A DNA stretch of 5,049 nucleotides. Source: Nitrospirota bacterium (GTDB lineage Bacteria > JACPQY01). The DNA lies in contig JACPQY010000015.1 in NCBI GenBank assembly GCA_016190245.1, positions 1-5,049 on the forward strand. The letters are read 5' to 3'. Positions 1-5,049 of this stretch are shown piece by piece; within the stretch, counting starts at the first letter, position 1, and each line of letters begins with the position of its first letter. The translations under genes and the position numbers were made by a program. Under the pieces are notes generated by a model. The model was not told the DNA's origin and searched no databases. It saw only the letters and a list, made by a program, of their open reading frames with translations.

Positions 1-1211
1 GCGTAGGGGCCGGTGAAGGGGCCGTCGTAGGGCTCGAGGCCGGACTCTTCGATCACCTCGACGTCCTTGTTGATCCTGGCGACGGCCTTCTTCAGCAGGG
101 CGAACGCCTTCCTGGGGCTCTGCCTGGGGACGAGGCGCATGCTGACCTTGGCCTCGGCCCAGGGCGGGACGACGGTCTTGACGCCGGGGCCGGTGTAGCC
201 GCCGACGAGGCCGTGCACCTCGAAGGTGGGGGTGGCCCAGATGCGGACCATGACGTCGAGGGGGTTGGTGGTGCGCAGCGAGTGCAGCTCGTGGGCGGAC
301 TGGAATTTCTTGACGTTGAACCCGGAGGCCTTGAAGCTCTTGATCTCGGCGGCGGTCGGCTTGACGACGTCCTTGTAGAAGCCGGGGATGAAGACCTTGC
401 CGGTCCTGGCGTCGTACAGCTTCGAGATGACCTGCGCCAGCTCGCCGATCGGGTTTCGGGCGGCGCCGCCGGTGAGGCCGGAGTGGGCGTCCTTCCCTCC
501 GGTGCGCAGCACGAGGCGCGCCGGCTTCATGCCGCGCAGGCCGTACGGGATGGCCGGCTTGCCGGCCGACAGCCAGATGGTGTCGGACACGAGGACCGAC
601 TCGGTCCCGAGGGACGGGAGCTTGCTCTTGATGAACTCCTCGAAGTGGGGGCTGCCGATCTCTTCCTCGAACTCCCAGACGAAGCGGATGTTCAGGGGGA
701 TGCGGTTGTCGGCGGCGTACCGGGCGGCGAACAGGGCGGTGAGGCCGGGGCCCTTGTCGTCGGTCGAGCCGCGGCCGAAGTAGCGGTCGCCGTCCTTCCT
801 GAACTTGAACGGCTCCTGCTTCCACTCCGGCTCCTGCGCCGGCTGCACGTCCATGTGGTTGTAGATGGTCAGGGTGGGGTGCGCCGGGTTCCCGGTCCTG
901 AATTCCCCGACGACGACCGGGTTGCCTGAGGTCGGCACGACCTCGGCCGACGTCGCGCCGCACTCGCGCAGCAGCTCGACGGCGGCCTCGGCGCCGCGCG
1001 CGATGTCGGGCTTGTGCGCCGGGTCCATGCTGACGGTCGGGATCTCGACCAACTGGCAGAGGCGGTCCTCGAACTCGCCGCGGATGCCGGCCACGTAAGC
1101 GTCGATCTTCGCGCCGTCGGCCTGGATGACCTGGCCGGCCCGGACGCTTTCCATCGGCTGCTGGCGGGTTCCTGTCCTGGTGCTGCTCATCGGTGTGCTC
1201 GGGCTGCTCAT
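1..1211 (-). CDS. M20-family metallodipeptidase (CNDP/DUG1-like), C-terminus off window
   Basis: Predicted zinc-dependent cytosolic dipeptidase or aminoacyl-peptide hydrolase; no signal peptide is visible. About 403 codons can be read. The catalytic set is in order: NHMDVQP (metal ligand His119, Asp121), GRGSTDDKGP (bridging Asp151), FEEEIGS (general base Glu183, ligand Glu184) and VLVSD (ligand Asp210). KDAHSG (His243) opens the lid/dimerisation domain, and PPWAEAKVSMRLVP near residue 350 returns to the catalytic domain. The last metal-binding His should lie in the missing C-terminus; family members are usually about 450-480 residues. The ATG at 1211 is chosen because AGGAGG (minus strand, 1224-1219) lies 7 bases upstream; in-frame ATGs at 1190 and 1154 lack this. 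Arg is often encoded by AGG. Family assignment is firm; the exact substrate is not determined. The upstream ATPase gene is co-oriented but 199 bases away, so an operon is doubtful. Confidence 0.93.
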   Translation of the reverse strand, partial: MSSPSTPMSSTRTGTRQQPMESVRAGQVIQADGAKIDAYVAGIRGEFEDRLCQLVEIPTVSMDPAHKPDIARGAEAAVELLRECGATSAEVVPTSGNPVVVGEFRTGNPAHPTLTIYNHMDVQPAQEPEWKQEPFKFRKDGDRYFGRGSTDDKGPGLTALFAARYAADNRIPLNIRFVWEFEEEIGSPHFEEFIKSKLPSLGTESVLVSDTIWLSAGKPAIPYGLRGMKPARLVLRTGGKDAHSGLTGGAARNPIGELAQVISKLYDARTGKVFIPGFYKDVVKPTAAEIKSFKASGFNVKKFQSAHELHSLRTTNPLDVMVRIWATPTFEVHGLVGGYTGPGVKTVVPPWAEAKVSMRLVPRQSPRKAFALLKKAVARINKDVEVIEESGLEPYDGPFTGPY

Positions 1212-1280
1212 CGTGCGGCCTCCTGGGGGCGGCGCTGCCGCGGGTCGTCCGTCGTCACCTGTCTCGGCGTCGCAGAGAGT

Positions 1281-1310
1281 ACTACAGGCCGGGGGGCGGG
1301 GACTACAGGC
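1281..1310. repeat. Two direct copies of ACTACAGGC, 21 bp apart
   Basis: ACTACAGGC occurs at 1281-1289 and 1302-1310, each followed by a G-rich stretch. The pair lies 70-100 bases upstream of the peptidase start codon, inside its probable leader or promoter. Spacing of two helical turns is compatible with a protein-binding pair, but no function can be read from the sequence. Confidence 0.4.
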
Positions 1311-1334
1311 AGGGCGGGTGAAGGTCATCACGAA

Positions 1335-1364
1335 TTGCTCAACACGCTGAGTAAATTTGCTCAA
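1335..1364. promoter_or_regulatory. Cluster of TTGCTCA-type half-sites with a 16-bp imperfect palindrome
   Basis: TTGCTCAA occurs at 1335-1342 and again at 1357-1364, 22 bp apart. Between them lies TGAGTAA (1348-1354) in inverted orientation. The stretch 1348-1363 (TGAG, T, AAATTT, G, CTCA) is a palindrome in 14 of 16 positions. This is the only AT-rich patch in the 199-base gap between the ATPase stop and the peptidase start, so it is the best candidate for the peptidase promoter/operator. No convincing -35/-10 pair was found on the minus strand. Inference: a dimeric repressor or activator site. Confidence 0.4.
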
Positions 1365-1401
1365 TCAGCTTGATCCCGTCCCGGGCCTGGCCAGATTGCT
1401 C

Positions 1402-1418
1402 CGCCGTTGTTCACGGCG
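1402..1418 (-). other. Small hairpin across the ATPase stop codon
   Basis: CGCCGT (1402-1407) and ACGGCG (1413-1418) pair perfectly around a 5-base loop. The hairpin overlaps the TGA stop of the ATPase gene (1413-1411). No T-run follows on the minus strand, so it is not a standard intrinsic terminator. It could still slow transcription or protect the transcript end. Confidence 0.3.
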
Positions 1419-2664
1419 TTTCCCAGAGCGCGCGGAGCGACACGGCATGAAGTCCGTCGCCGAAACTTGCACTCGTCTCGCCGTCATAGAGCACCACACC
1501 ACCAGCAAAGCGCCTGCCCGCGGCTTCCCGGAGCTTGCGCAGGCCACGAAAGTCCGCGGCTGTCACCGTGGCCGCCGCCTTGACCTCCACGCCGGCAAGA
1601 GCACGCGCGCCATGTTCCATGACGATGTCCACCTCCGAGCCGTCCTTGTCGCGGAAATGAAAGAATGCCAACGGATCTTCGTACCAGCTCGCCTGTCGCC
1701 GCAACTCCTGGAATACAAAGGTTTCGAGAAGCTGGCCCAGCAGGGGCCGATCGGCCGCGAGCCCCGCGGGGTCCATCCCCACGAGCGCGCAGGCGAGCCC
1801 GGTATCGCCGACGTGAAGCTTGGGTGTCTTGACGAGCCGGCTCAGGCGGTTGCTGTGCCAGGGAGGCAGCGTCTCCAGCAGAAACACCCGCTCCAGCAGA
1901 GTGACGTAATCGCGGATCGTCGGCCGACTGAGCTGGAACGGTGCCGACAGATCGGCTACGTTCAGCAGCCGCGCGGTCTGCGCCGCGGCCAGCGCGAGCA
2001 GACGCGGGAGTGCGTCGAGCGAGCTGATGCGAGCCAGATCGCGGACGTCCCGCTGAACCAGTGCGTCGAGATAATCGCGGTACCAGGCGGTGCGCCGCCG
2101 CCCCGCCTGTCTCGCGAGCGCCGCCGGATATCCGCCCGCGACGATCCGCTCGGCGAGCTGGACGCCCAGCCGTTCGGTTTGCCGGGTCTTGAATCCGCCT
2201 TCAAACAGGGCATCGAGAAAGCCAGGCGCACGACGCGCCAGCTCGCACTGCGCCAGCGGGTAGAGCCGCTGGATCTGAATGCGACCGGCCAGCGAGTCAG
2301 CCAGCTTCGGCACCAGCAGCACGTTCGCCGAGCCCGTCATGATGAAACGGCCCGGCACACGGCTGCGATCGACCGAAGTCTTCAGCGCCGTGAAGAGCGT
2401 TGGAACCCGCTGCACCTCGTCCAGGATCGCGCGCGTCGGGAGATCGGCCACGAATCCCGCAGGGTCGGCCTCGGCGGCACCGCGCGCGACCTCATCGTCG
2501 AAGTTGATGTAGGCGTAACCCATGCGGTCGCCCACCACCCGCGCGAGCGTGGTCTTGCCGCACTGGCGCGGGCCGTGGATGAGCACGACGGGCGAATCCG
2601 TCAGCGCCTCGGTCAGGGGCGCCTCGGCGTAACGTGGGTAGAGGGTGGTCGTGGGCACGGCCAA
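1411..2664 (-). CDS. AAA_14/DUF4143-family ATPase with C-terminal nuclease-like domain
   Basis: Full-length member (417 residues) of the widespread AAA_14 + DUF4143 ATP-binding family; its cellular role is not established. The N-terminal P-loop domain shows Walker A GPRQCGKTT (31-39), Walker B AILDEVQ (79-85), a sensor-like FIMTGSAN (107-114) and SLAGR (Arg128). GGYPAAL (175-181) and the Y-x-RDVRDL region (193-208) are family hallmarks. A winged-helix-like part covers about 222-262. The DUF4143 domain ends in a PD-(D/E)XK-like core: Glu312 in LLETFVFQEL, Asp344 in GSEVDIV, and Glu358/Lys360 in GVEVKAA. All key residues are intact. The start is set at TTG 2664, 6 bases after AAAGG (minus strand, 2675-2671); GTG at 2658 is the alternative. 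The gene stands alone between the peptidase and the IS. The start region carries a 23-bp tandem repeat array that may control it. Confidence 0.9.
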   Translation of the reverse strand: MAVPTTTLYPRYAEAPLTEALTDSPVVLIHGPRQCGKTTLARVVGDRMGYAYINFDDEVARGAAEADPAGFVADLPTRAILDEVQRVPTLFTALKTSVDRSRVPGRFIMTGSANVLLVPKLADSLAGRIQIQRLYPLAQCELARRAPGFLDALFEGGFKTRQTERLGVQLAERIVAGGYPAALARQAGRRRTAWYRDYLDALVQRDVRDLARISSLDALPRLLALAAAQTARLLNVADLSAPFQLSRPTIRDYVTLLERVFLLETLPPWHSNRLSRLVKTPKLHVGDTGLACALVGMDPAGLAADRPLLGQLLETFVFQELRRQASWYEDPLAFFHFRDKDGSEVDIVMEHGARALAGVEVKAAATVTAADFRGLRKLREAAGRRFAGGVVLYDGETSASFGDGLHAVSLRALWETP

Positions 2665-2749
2665 TCGTAACCTTTGGGTTCGGCCAATTGCAAGGTTATG
2701 GGTCGGCTAAACGAAAGGATTGCGGCCGGCCGATTGCAAGGCGAGGCCA
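2658..2749. repeat. Four-copy tandem array, 23-bp period, over the ATPase start
   Basis: Units begin at 2658, 2681, 2704 and 2727, exactly 23 bp apart. Their first 15 bases are CGGCCAATCGTAACC, CGGCCAATTGCAAGG, CGGCTAAACGAAAGG and CGGCCGATTGCAAGG. Eight of these 15 positions are invariant (CGGC at 1-4, then 7, 10, 12, 13) and five more agree in three of four copies. The remaining 8 bases of each unit diverge. Copies 2 and 4 match at 14 of 15. The array starts at codon 3 of the ATPase gene and extends about 85 bases upstream, covering its SD and presumed promoter. Inference: iteron-like operator, possibly bound by the ATPase's own winged-helix region. Confidence 0.75.
2668..2698 (-). promoter_or_regulatory. 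7-bp inverted repeat overlapping the ATPase SD
   Basis: TAACCTT (2668-2674) and AAGGTTA (2692-2698) are perfect inverted copies 17 bases apart. In the minus-strand transcript the downstream arm contains most of the AAAGG Shine-Dalgarno (2675-2671) that precedes the TTG start at 2664. If folded, the stem would hide the ribosome binding site; as DNA it could be an operator. It sits across units 1 and 2 of the 23-bp array. Confidence 0.4.
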
Positions 2750-2873
2750 GGATTGCCTCGACACTGAAGCTGCCCGCTGCCTCATCCCCTCCATTCTCGA
2801 GAAGCAGTGCACGAGCGTCCTGATCCCGCCCTGCGCCCGCTGGGCTCGCGCCCCCCCGGCCCCGGGTAATGGG
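2750..2873. other. Gap between ATPase upstream array and IS, no gene seen
   Basis: No reading frame here looks coding: the short frames in this stretch run into or antisense to the neighbouring genes. A C-run (2851-2857) lies just outside the IS. A tRNA T-arm-like string at 2817-2834 does not extend to a tRNA. Confidence 0.5.
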
Positions 2874-3903
2874 CTAAATCCGTGTTGCCGCCTCAAGTAG
2901 CTCACGCACCGTCCAAACGTGATCCGTGATTCCGCTTCCCATGCCAGGCGTGACTCGGGTCGCGGAGTGAACGCGGCACAGGTTGTACCATGCCGCGAAG
3001 AGTGCCACGGCCGCCTTGAAGCCGTCCAGCTTCTTGCTGAATGCGTTCACGAGTCGCCCCATCCGGCGGATGTGCTGGCGAAGGATGCCGTTCGCCCGCT
3101 CGATATGGCAGGTGGAGATTCGGGACGGGTCCGGATCGCCTGAGAAGATTCTTCGGAACATCCCGATCACCTTCGGTGCAGGCTTGTACCACTCAGGGGC
3201 GCTCGGCGTCTCTGGCTGACCGAATACCTTGGTCTGCTGACCGTAATGCACGTCCGCACCGAAATGCTCCTCGACCGCCGGAACGTACCAATTCAAGCCG
3301 TCCGTGCTGAGTTGGAACACGCCGTCAACGCGACGGCGCAGACCTTCGATGAATTCATAAGCCGACACGCTGTCGCGCTTCCCGACGTGATACGAAAGGA
3401 TCGCCTTCGTCTCAGAATCCAGCGCGGCCCACACGTAGCAGTCGCCCCACTCAGGAGGGTCGGTCCGGCGGACACGCTTTTCCTTGGTGTGGATGTAGCT
3501 CCACGCTTCGTCCGCCTGGACAAACCGCGTCCGGACGCCGCTCATCTTCGCATCCATGAGGCGCTCACAGTTCCGGCCGATGGTCAGGAGGATCGCCATC
3601 ACCGTGTTCTTGTGGAGTCCCGTGAGTCGGCTGGTTGCCCTGATGCTCATGCCCTCGGTGATGAGGCCGACCACATGGATCGCCTTCTCCATGTCGGTGT
3701 AGTGGTTCCCGAGTGGCTTCTGACGGGGCTCAAGGAACGTGGCCCGGCAGGAGTGACAGCGGTAACGCTGAATGCGATTCTTAGCGAAGCCGAAGCGCTT
3801 CGCCTTCCCGTGCTGGCATTTCAGGCAGGTCATAGTCCGCCCCTTGCAGAAGAGGCGGGGAAAGCCGATAATGGCGCTGTCTCTGGGCCATGCGGCTTAC
3901 CCC
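2864..3903 (-). mobile_element. IS1-like insertion sequence, about 1.04 kb (ends approximate)
   Basis: The element is defined by the intact transposase gene. The best candidate ends are GGGTAA at 2864-2869 and its inverse TTACCC at 3898-3903, which place the left end 10 bases past the transposase stop and the right end about 65 bases before its start. Beyond these 6 bases the ends match only scattered positions, and the flanking 9 bases (2855-2863 and 3904-3912) are not a target duplication. The boundaries are therefore tentative; the presence of an IS is not in doubt. Confidence 0.6.
2874..3833 (-). CDS. IS1-like DDE transposase, complete
   Basis: Catalyses cut and strand transfer of its own IS. 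The 319-residue protein begins with a zinc finger (Cys3, Cys6, Cys26, Cys29), as in InsA-type proteins. A helix-turn-helix follows (about 60-85, SIRATSRLTGLHKNTV). The DDE catalytic core is Asp108 in QADEAWSY, Asp178 in STDGLNWY and Glu245 in CHIERANGILRQH. The C-terminal block FSKKLDGFKAAVALFAAWYN, followed by CRVHSATRVTP and GITDHVW, is a signature of IS1-like single-frame transposases from environmental bacteria. Unlike classical IS1, zinc finger and catalytic domain lie in one frame, so no frameshift is needed. ATG at 3833 is preceded by GGGGCGG. The reading frame is unbroken and all catalytic residues are present, so it may be active. Asp131 and Trp111 also fit the family. Confidence 0.93.
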   Translation of the reverse strand: MTCLKCQHGKAKRFGFAKNRIQRYRCHSCRATFLEPRQKPLGNHYTDMEKAIHVVGLITEGMSIRATSRLTGLHKNTVMAILLTIGRNCERLMDAKMSGVRTRFVQADEAWSYIHTKEKRVRRTDPPEWGDCYVWAALDSETKAILSYHVGKRDSVSAYEFIEGLRRRVDGVFQLSTDGLNWYVPAVEEHFGADVHYGQQTKVFGQPETPSAPEWYKPAPKVIGMFRRIFSGDPDPSRISTCHIERANGILRQHIRRMGRLVNAFSKKLDGFKAAVALFAAWYNLCRVHSATRVTPGMGSGITDHVWTVRELLEAATRI

Positions 3904-4080
3904 GCGTGGTTTAGAACGGCCCGGCCAGCCGTTCACGCGGCTGACCGGGCATTGAACTGAGTGGCCCACCATGGCCCGTTCCTGCGACCCGGCGAAGGCA
4001 TCGAGGGACGGGCCTTCGTGTTTCTGCCCGCTCACGTCGGTGAGCGCCTCTTGAACGTCGCGGGCTAGGTTAGGTCTCAT
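3781..4080 (-). CDS. Possible small protein running into the transposase gene
   Basis: A frame of 99 residues from ATG 4080; GGGAG (minus strand, 4094-4090) lies 9 bases upstream. An in-frame TTG at 4086 is only 3 bases from that SD and less likely. The first 45 or so codons show GC-rich third positions like a real gene (MRPNLARDVQEALTDVSGQK is the N-terminus). The last 18 codons overlap the start of the transposase in another frame. No domain is recognised. It could be a host gene truncated by the IS, an IS leader peptide, or a chance frame. The ATG is 170 bases from the divergent gene at 4250, so the two could share control sites. Confidence 0.35.
   Translation of the reverse strand: MRPNLARDVQEALTDVSGQKHEGPSLDAFAGSQERAMVGHSVQCPVSRVNGWPGRSKPRGVSRMAQRQRHYRLSPPLLQGADYDLPEMPAREGEALRLR
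3919..3950. repeat. Strong hairpin: 13-bp stem with one mismatch, 6-base loop
   Basis: GCCCGGCCAGCCG (3919-3931) pairs with CGGCTGACCGGGC (3938-3950) around TTCACG, with one C-A mismatch (3925/3944). There is no T-run on either side, so it is not a standard intrinsic terminator. It lies just outside the candidate right end of the IS and inside the small minus-strand frame. It may limit read-through into the transposase or be a short interspersed palindrome. Confidence 0.55.
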
Positions 4081-4144
4081 GGCCAATCACTCCCACTGAC
4101 GCGCCCCTTGTATCACCGCTACATCTACCTGTCAAGGACAATAT

Positions 4145-4180
4145 GAGGCTAATTTCAGGATGCCTTTGATTGAAAGCCTC
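4145..4180. promoter_or_regulatory. Imperfect inverted repeat upstream of the 4250 promoter
   Basis: GAGGCT (4145-4150) and AGCCTC (4175-4180) are perfect inverses; TTCA (4154-4157) and TGAA (4171-4174) extend the stem after a 3-base bulge, leaving a 13-base loop. It ends 20 bases before the -35 box, a usual place for an activator or auxiliary operator. AGCCTCG recurs at 4210-4216 inside the promoter. Confidence 0.35.
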
Positions 4181-4191
4181 GATTTCTTAGA

Positions 4192-4226
4192 GGTTGCCTA
4201 TTGACAGCCAGCCTCGGTTAGCCTAT
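4192..4226 (+). promoter_or_regulatory. Direct repeat GGTT(A)GCCTAT around the core promoter, candidate operator
   Basis: GGTTGCCTAT (4192-4201) and GGTTAGCCTAT (4216-4226) are near-identical copies about 24 bp apart. The first touches the -35 box, the second overlaps the -10 box. A protein bound to the second copy would block RNA polymerase. Stretch 4213-4231 agrees with the DtxR/IdeR iron-box consensus at 13 of 19 positions, a weak match; nothing else here points to iron. Confidence 0.4.
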
Positions 4227-4229
4227 GCT
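4201..4229 (+). promoter_or_regulatory. Sigma-70-type promoter for the gene at 4250
   Basis: A perfect -35 box TTGACA (4201-4206), a 17-base spacer and a -10 box TATGCT (4224-4229, four of six consensus bases). Transcription would begin near 4236, giving a very short leader before the SD. This is the clearest promoter in the window and lies in a locally AT-richer stretch (4100-4230). Confidence 0.8.
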
Positions 4230-4237
4230 CCGGATCT

Positions 4238-4245
4238 AAGGAGGT
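4238..4245 (+). promoter_or_regulatory. Near-perfect Shine-Dalgarno AAGGAGGT
   Basis: AAGGAGGT matches the 16S anti-SD fully and ends 4 bases before ATG 4250. It fixes the start codon of the right-hand gene and implies efficient translation. Confidence 0.85.
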
Positions 4246-4249
4246 ATAC

Positions 4250-5049
4250 ATGGGAGACAAGCGAAGCCCTAACTACCCGGCAGTTGGTCTGGGCAAAGCC
4301 GTTGAAGACGTGCGGTCATGGTGGGCCCAGGAGAAGCGCAGTCCAGTCGCGGCAGAGGTGGGCGTGAAGGCGTGGGGGTATAAGATGCTGAGCGGCCCGG
4401 CGCGAACCCGCATTTCTGCTCTCAAGAAATATGGGTTCCTGGAAGAGACTCCCAACGGGTTCAAGCTTTCTGACCGAGGGGTCGCCGTGAGCATCCACAA
4501 GCCAGAGGAGCGCGACTATCAGGACGCGATCCGCGCGGCGGCGATGGAACCGGACCTGTTCCGCGAGTTGTTGGATACGCACGCTGATGCTTCTGAGCAG
4601 GCGATCACGAACCACTTGATCATGAAGCGGGGCTTCGTGCCTCTTGGTGCCAAGCAGGCCGCCAAGGCGTTCAAGGACACGATTGCAGTTGCCAAACTTC
4701 AAGATTCCTCGTATGCTTCCCGTGGCGGTAACGGCGCTGGCAAGCCCGAGCTGGCCCTTGGCGACACGGTTCAGTGGGAATCCCAGGGGATGCTCCAGTT
4801 CGACGTGCCGCGCAAAATCACTGGTTTCAGCGACGACGGAACAATCGCCTTCGTCGAGGGAACCGGCACGGGGATTCCAGTGCAACAGTTGCAGAAAGTT
4901 GATGCTGCGCCATCAGGGGGACCGAGCCCGTCAACCTTTTCCACAATGCCTGGAAGTACGGCCAAGACATCGGTATCAAGTGTTTTCCCGCTCCCAGGAG
5001 GAAACCGCGTTCAGGTCATGCTCGATCGCAAGGTGACGGCCAAGGAATA
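4250..5049 (+). CDS. Uncharacterised protein with winged-helix-like N-terminal region, C-terminus off window
   Basis: Function unknown; 266 codons are visible and the frame is open to the edge. Residues 8-85 look like a winged helix: YPAVGLGKAVEDV, then VAAEVGVKAWGYKMLSGPAR (33-52), the recognition-like RTRISALKKYGFLEE (52-66) and a wing FKLSDRGVAV (71-80). Residues 86-152 are helical and include AAMEPDLFREL (97-107) and the MKRGFVPLGAKQAAKAFKDT segment (125-144). After a Gly/Ser linker (153-166) comes a beta-rich module GDTVQWESQGMLQFDVPRKI (171-190) to FSDDGTIAFVEGTGTGIPV (193-211), then a Ser/Pro/Thr-rich stretch (219-245) and PLPGGNRVQVMLDRKVTAKE (247-266). From memory, the AWGY/LSG/LKKYG and QWES/QF/FVEG/TGIP patterns recur together in bacterial and phage hypothetical proteins. 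There is no transmembrane segment or signal peptide. The gene has its own promoter and SD. A DNA-binding regulator or accessory/phage-related role is inference. Confidence 0.85.
   Translation, partial: MGDKRSPNYPAVGLGKAVEDVRSWWAQEKRSPVAAEVGVKAWGYKMLSGPARTRISALKKYGFLEETPNGFKLSDRGVAVSIHKPEERDYQDAIRAAAMEPDLFRELLDTHADASEQAITNHLIMKRGFVPLGAKQAAKAFKDTIAVAKLQDSSYASRGGNGAGKPELALGDTVQWESQGMLQFDVPRKITGFSDDGTIAFVEGTGTGIPVQQLQKVDAAPSGGPSPSTFSTMPGSTAKTSVSSVFPLPGGNRVQVMLDRKVTAKE

Noticed and set aside
213-929. 238-residue plus-strand open frame over the peptidase
   Set aside because: The minus strand encodes an unmistakable M20 peptidase with all metal ligands; the plus frame is low-complexity Gly/Ala/Val/Arg/Leu sequence.
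1402-1418. Hairpin at the ATPase stop as an intrinsic terminator
   Set aside because: No T-run on the minus strand, and the stem overlaps the stop codon; kept only as a small hairpin.
1357-2670. 437-residue plus-strand open frame
   Set aside because: It is antisense to the AAA_14/DUF4143 gene, whose motifs are complete. The plus-strand translation is Arg/Glu/Gln-rich without domains, a typical mirror frame in high-GC DNA.
2658-2749. CRISPR array
   Set aside because: The 23-bp period is continuous with no unique spacers of regular length, and the units are diverged; it is a tandem, iteron-like repeat.
2817-2834. tRNA T-arm-like string (GTCCTGATCCC against GTTCGAATCCC), with CTCGAGA upstream resembling a tRNA-Ser anticodon loop
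   Set aside because: The T-loop agrees at only 8 of 11 bases, the anticodon stem pairs poorly and no matching 5' acceptor strand exists upstream. At most a decayed fragment; a tRNA scan with no hit would settle it.
3246-3914. 222-residue plus-strand open frame over the transposase
   Set aside because: Antisense to the intact transposase and without recognisable motifs.
4066-4074. TAGGTTAGG, a half of a DtxR/IdeR iron box
   Set aside because: Only one half matches, it lies within the first codons of the small minus-strand frame, and the second half is absent.
4316-4885. 189-residue minus-strand open frame over the 4250 gene
   Set aside because: The plus-strand gene has a near-consensus promoter, SD and conserved motifs; the minus frame has none.

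Overview
The window comes from a high-GC bacterial chromosome and carries four recognisable protein genes, two of them cut by the window edges. GC-rich third codon positions, Shine-Dalgarno sites and an IS1-like transposase of a type common in soil and sediment bacteria all fit a free-living environmental bacterium. Nothing here fixes the phylum. Arg AGG codons are frequent in the peptidase gene.

Layout. Positions 1-1211 (minus strand) hold a cytosolic M20-family metallodipeptidase of the CNDP/DUG1 type, whose C-terminus lies outside the window. The 199-base gap upstream of it holds small direct repeats and a cluster of TTGCTCA-type half-sites. Positions 1411-2664 (minus) encode an intact AAA_14/DUF4143 ATPase with a C-terminal PD-(D/E)XK-like nuclease fold. 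Its start codon and upstream region are covered by a four-copy tandem array with an exact 23-bp period (2658-2749). Positions about 2864-3903 are an IS1-like insertion sequence with a complete 319-residue DDE transposase on the minus strand. A small minus-strand reading frame (4080-3781) runs into the 5' end of the transposase and contains a strong 13-bp hairpin. The gene at 4250 is transcribed to the right from a near-consensus sigma-70-type promoter (TTGACA, 17 bp, TATGCT) and encodes a protein of unknown function. It has a predicted winged-helix N-terminal region and a separate conserved C-terminal region, and it runs off the right edge.

How they fit together. The peptidase is a metabolic gene. 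The ATPase, IS and right-hand gene look like an accessory stretch of independent units, each with its own control region and no shared operon. The parts most worth following are the 23-bp iteron-like array at the ATPase gene and the repeat-rich promoter in front of the uncharacterised right-hand gene.
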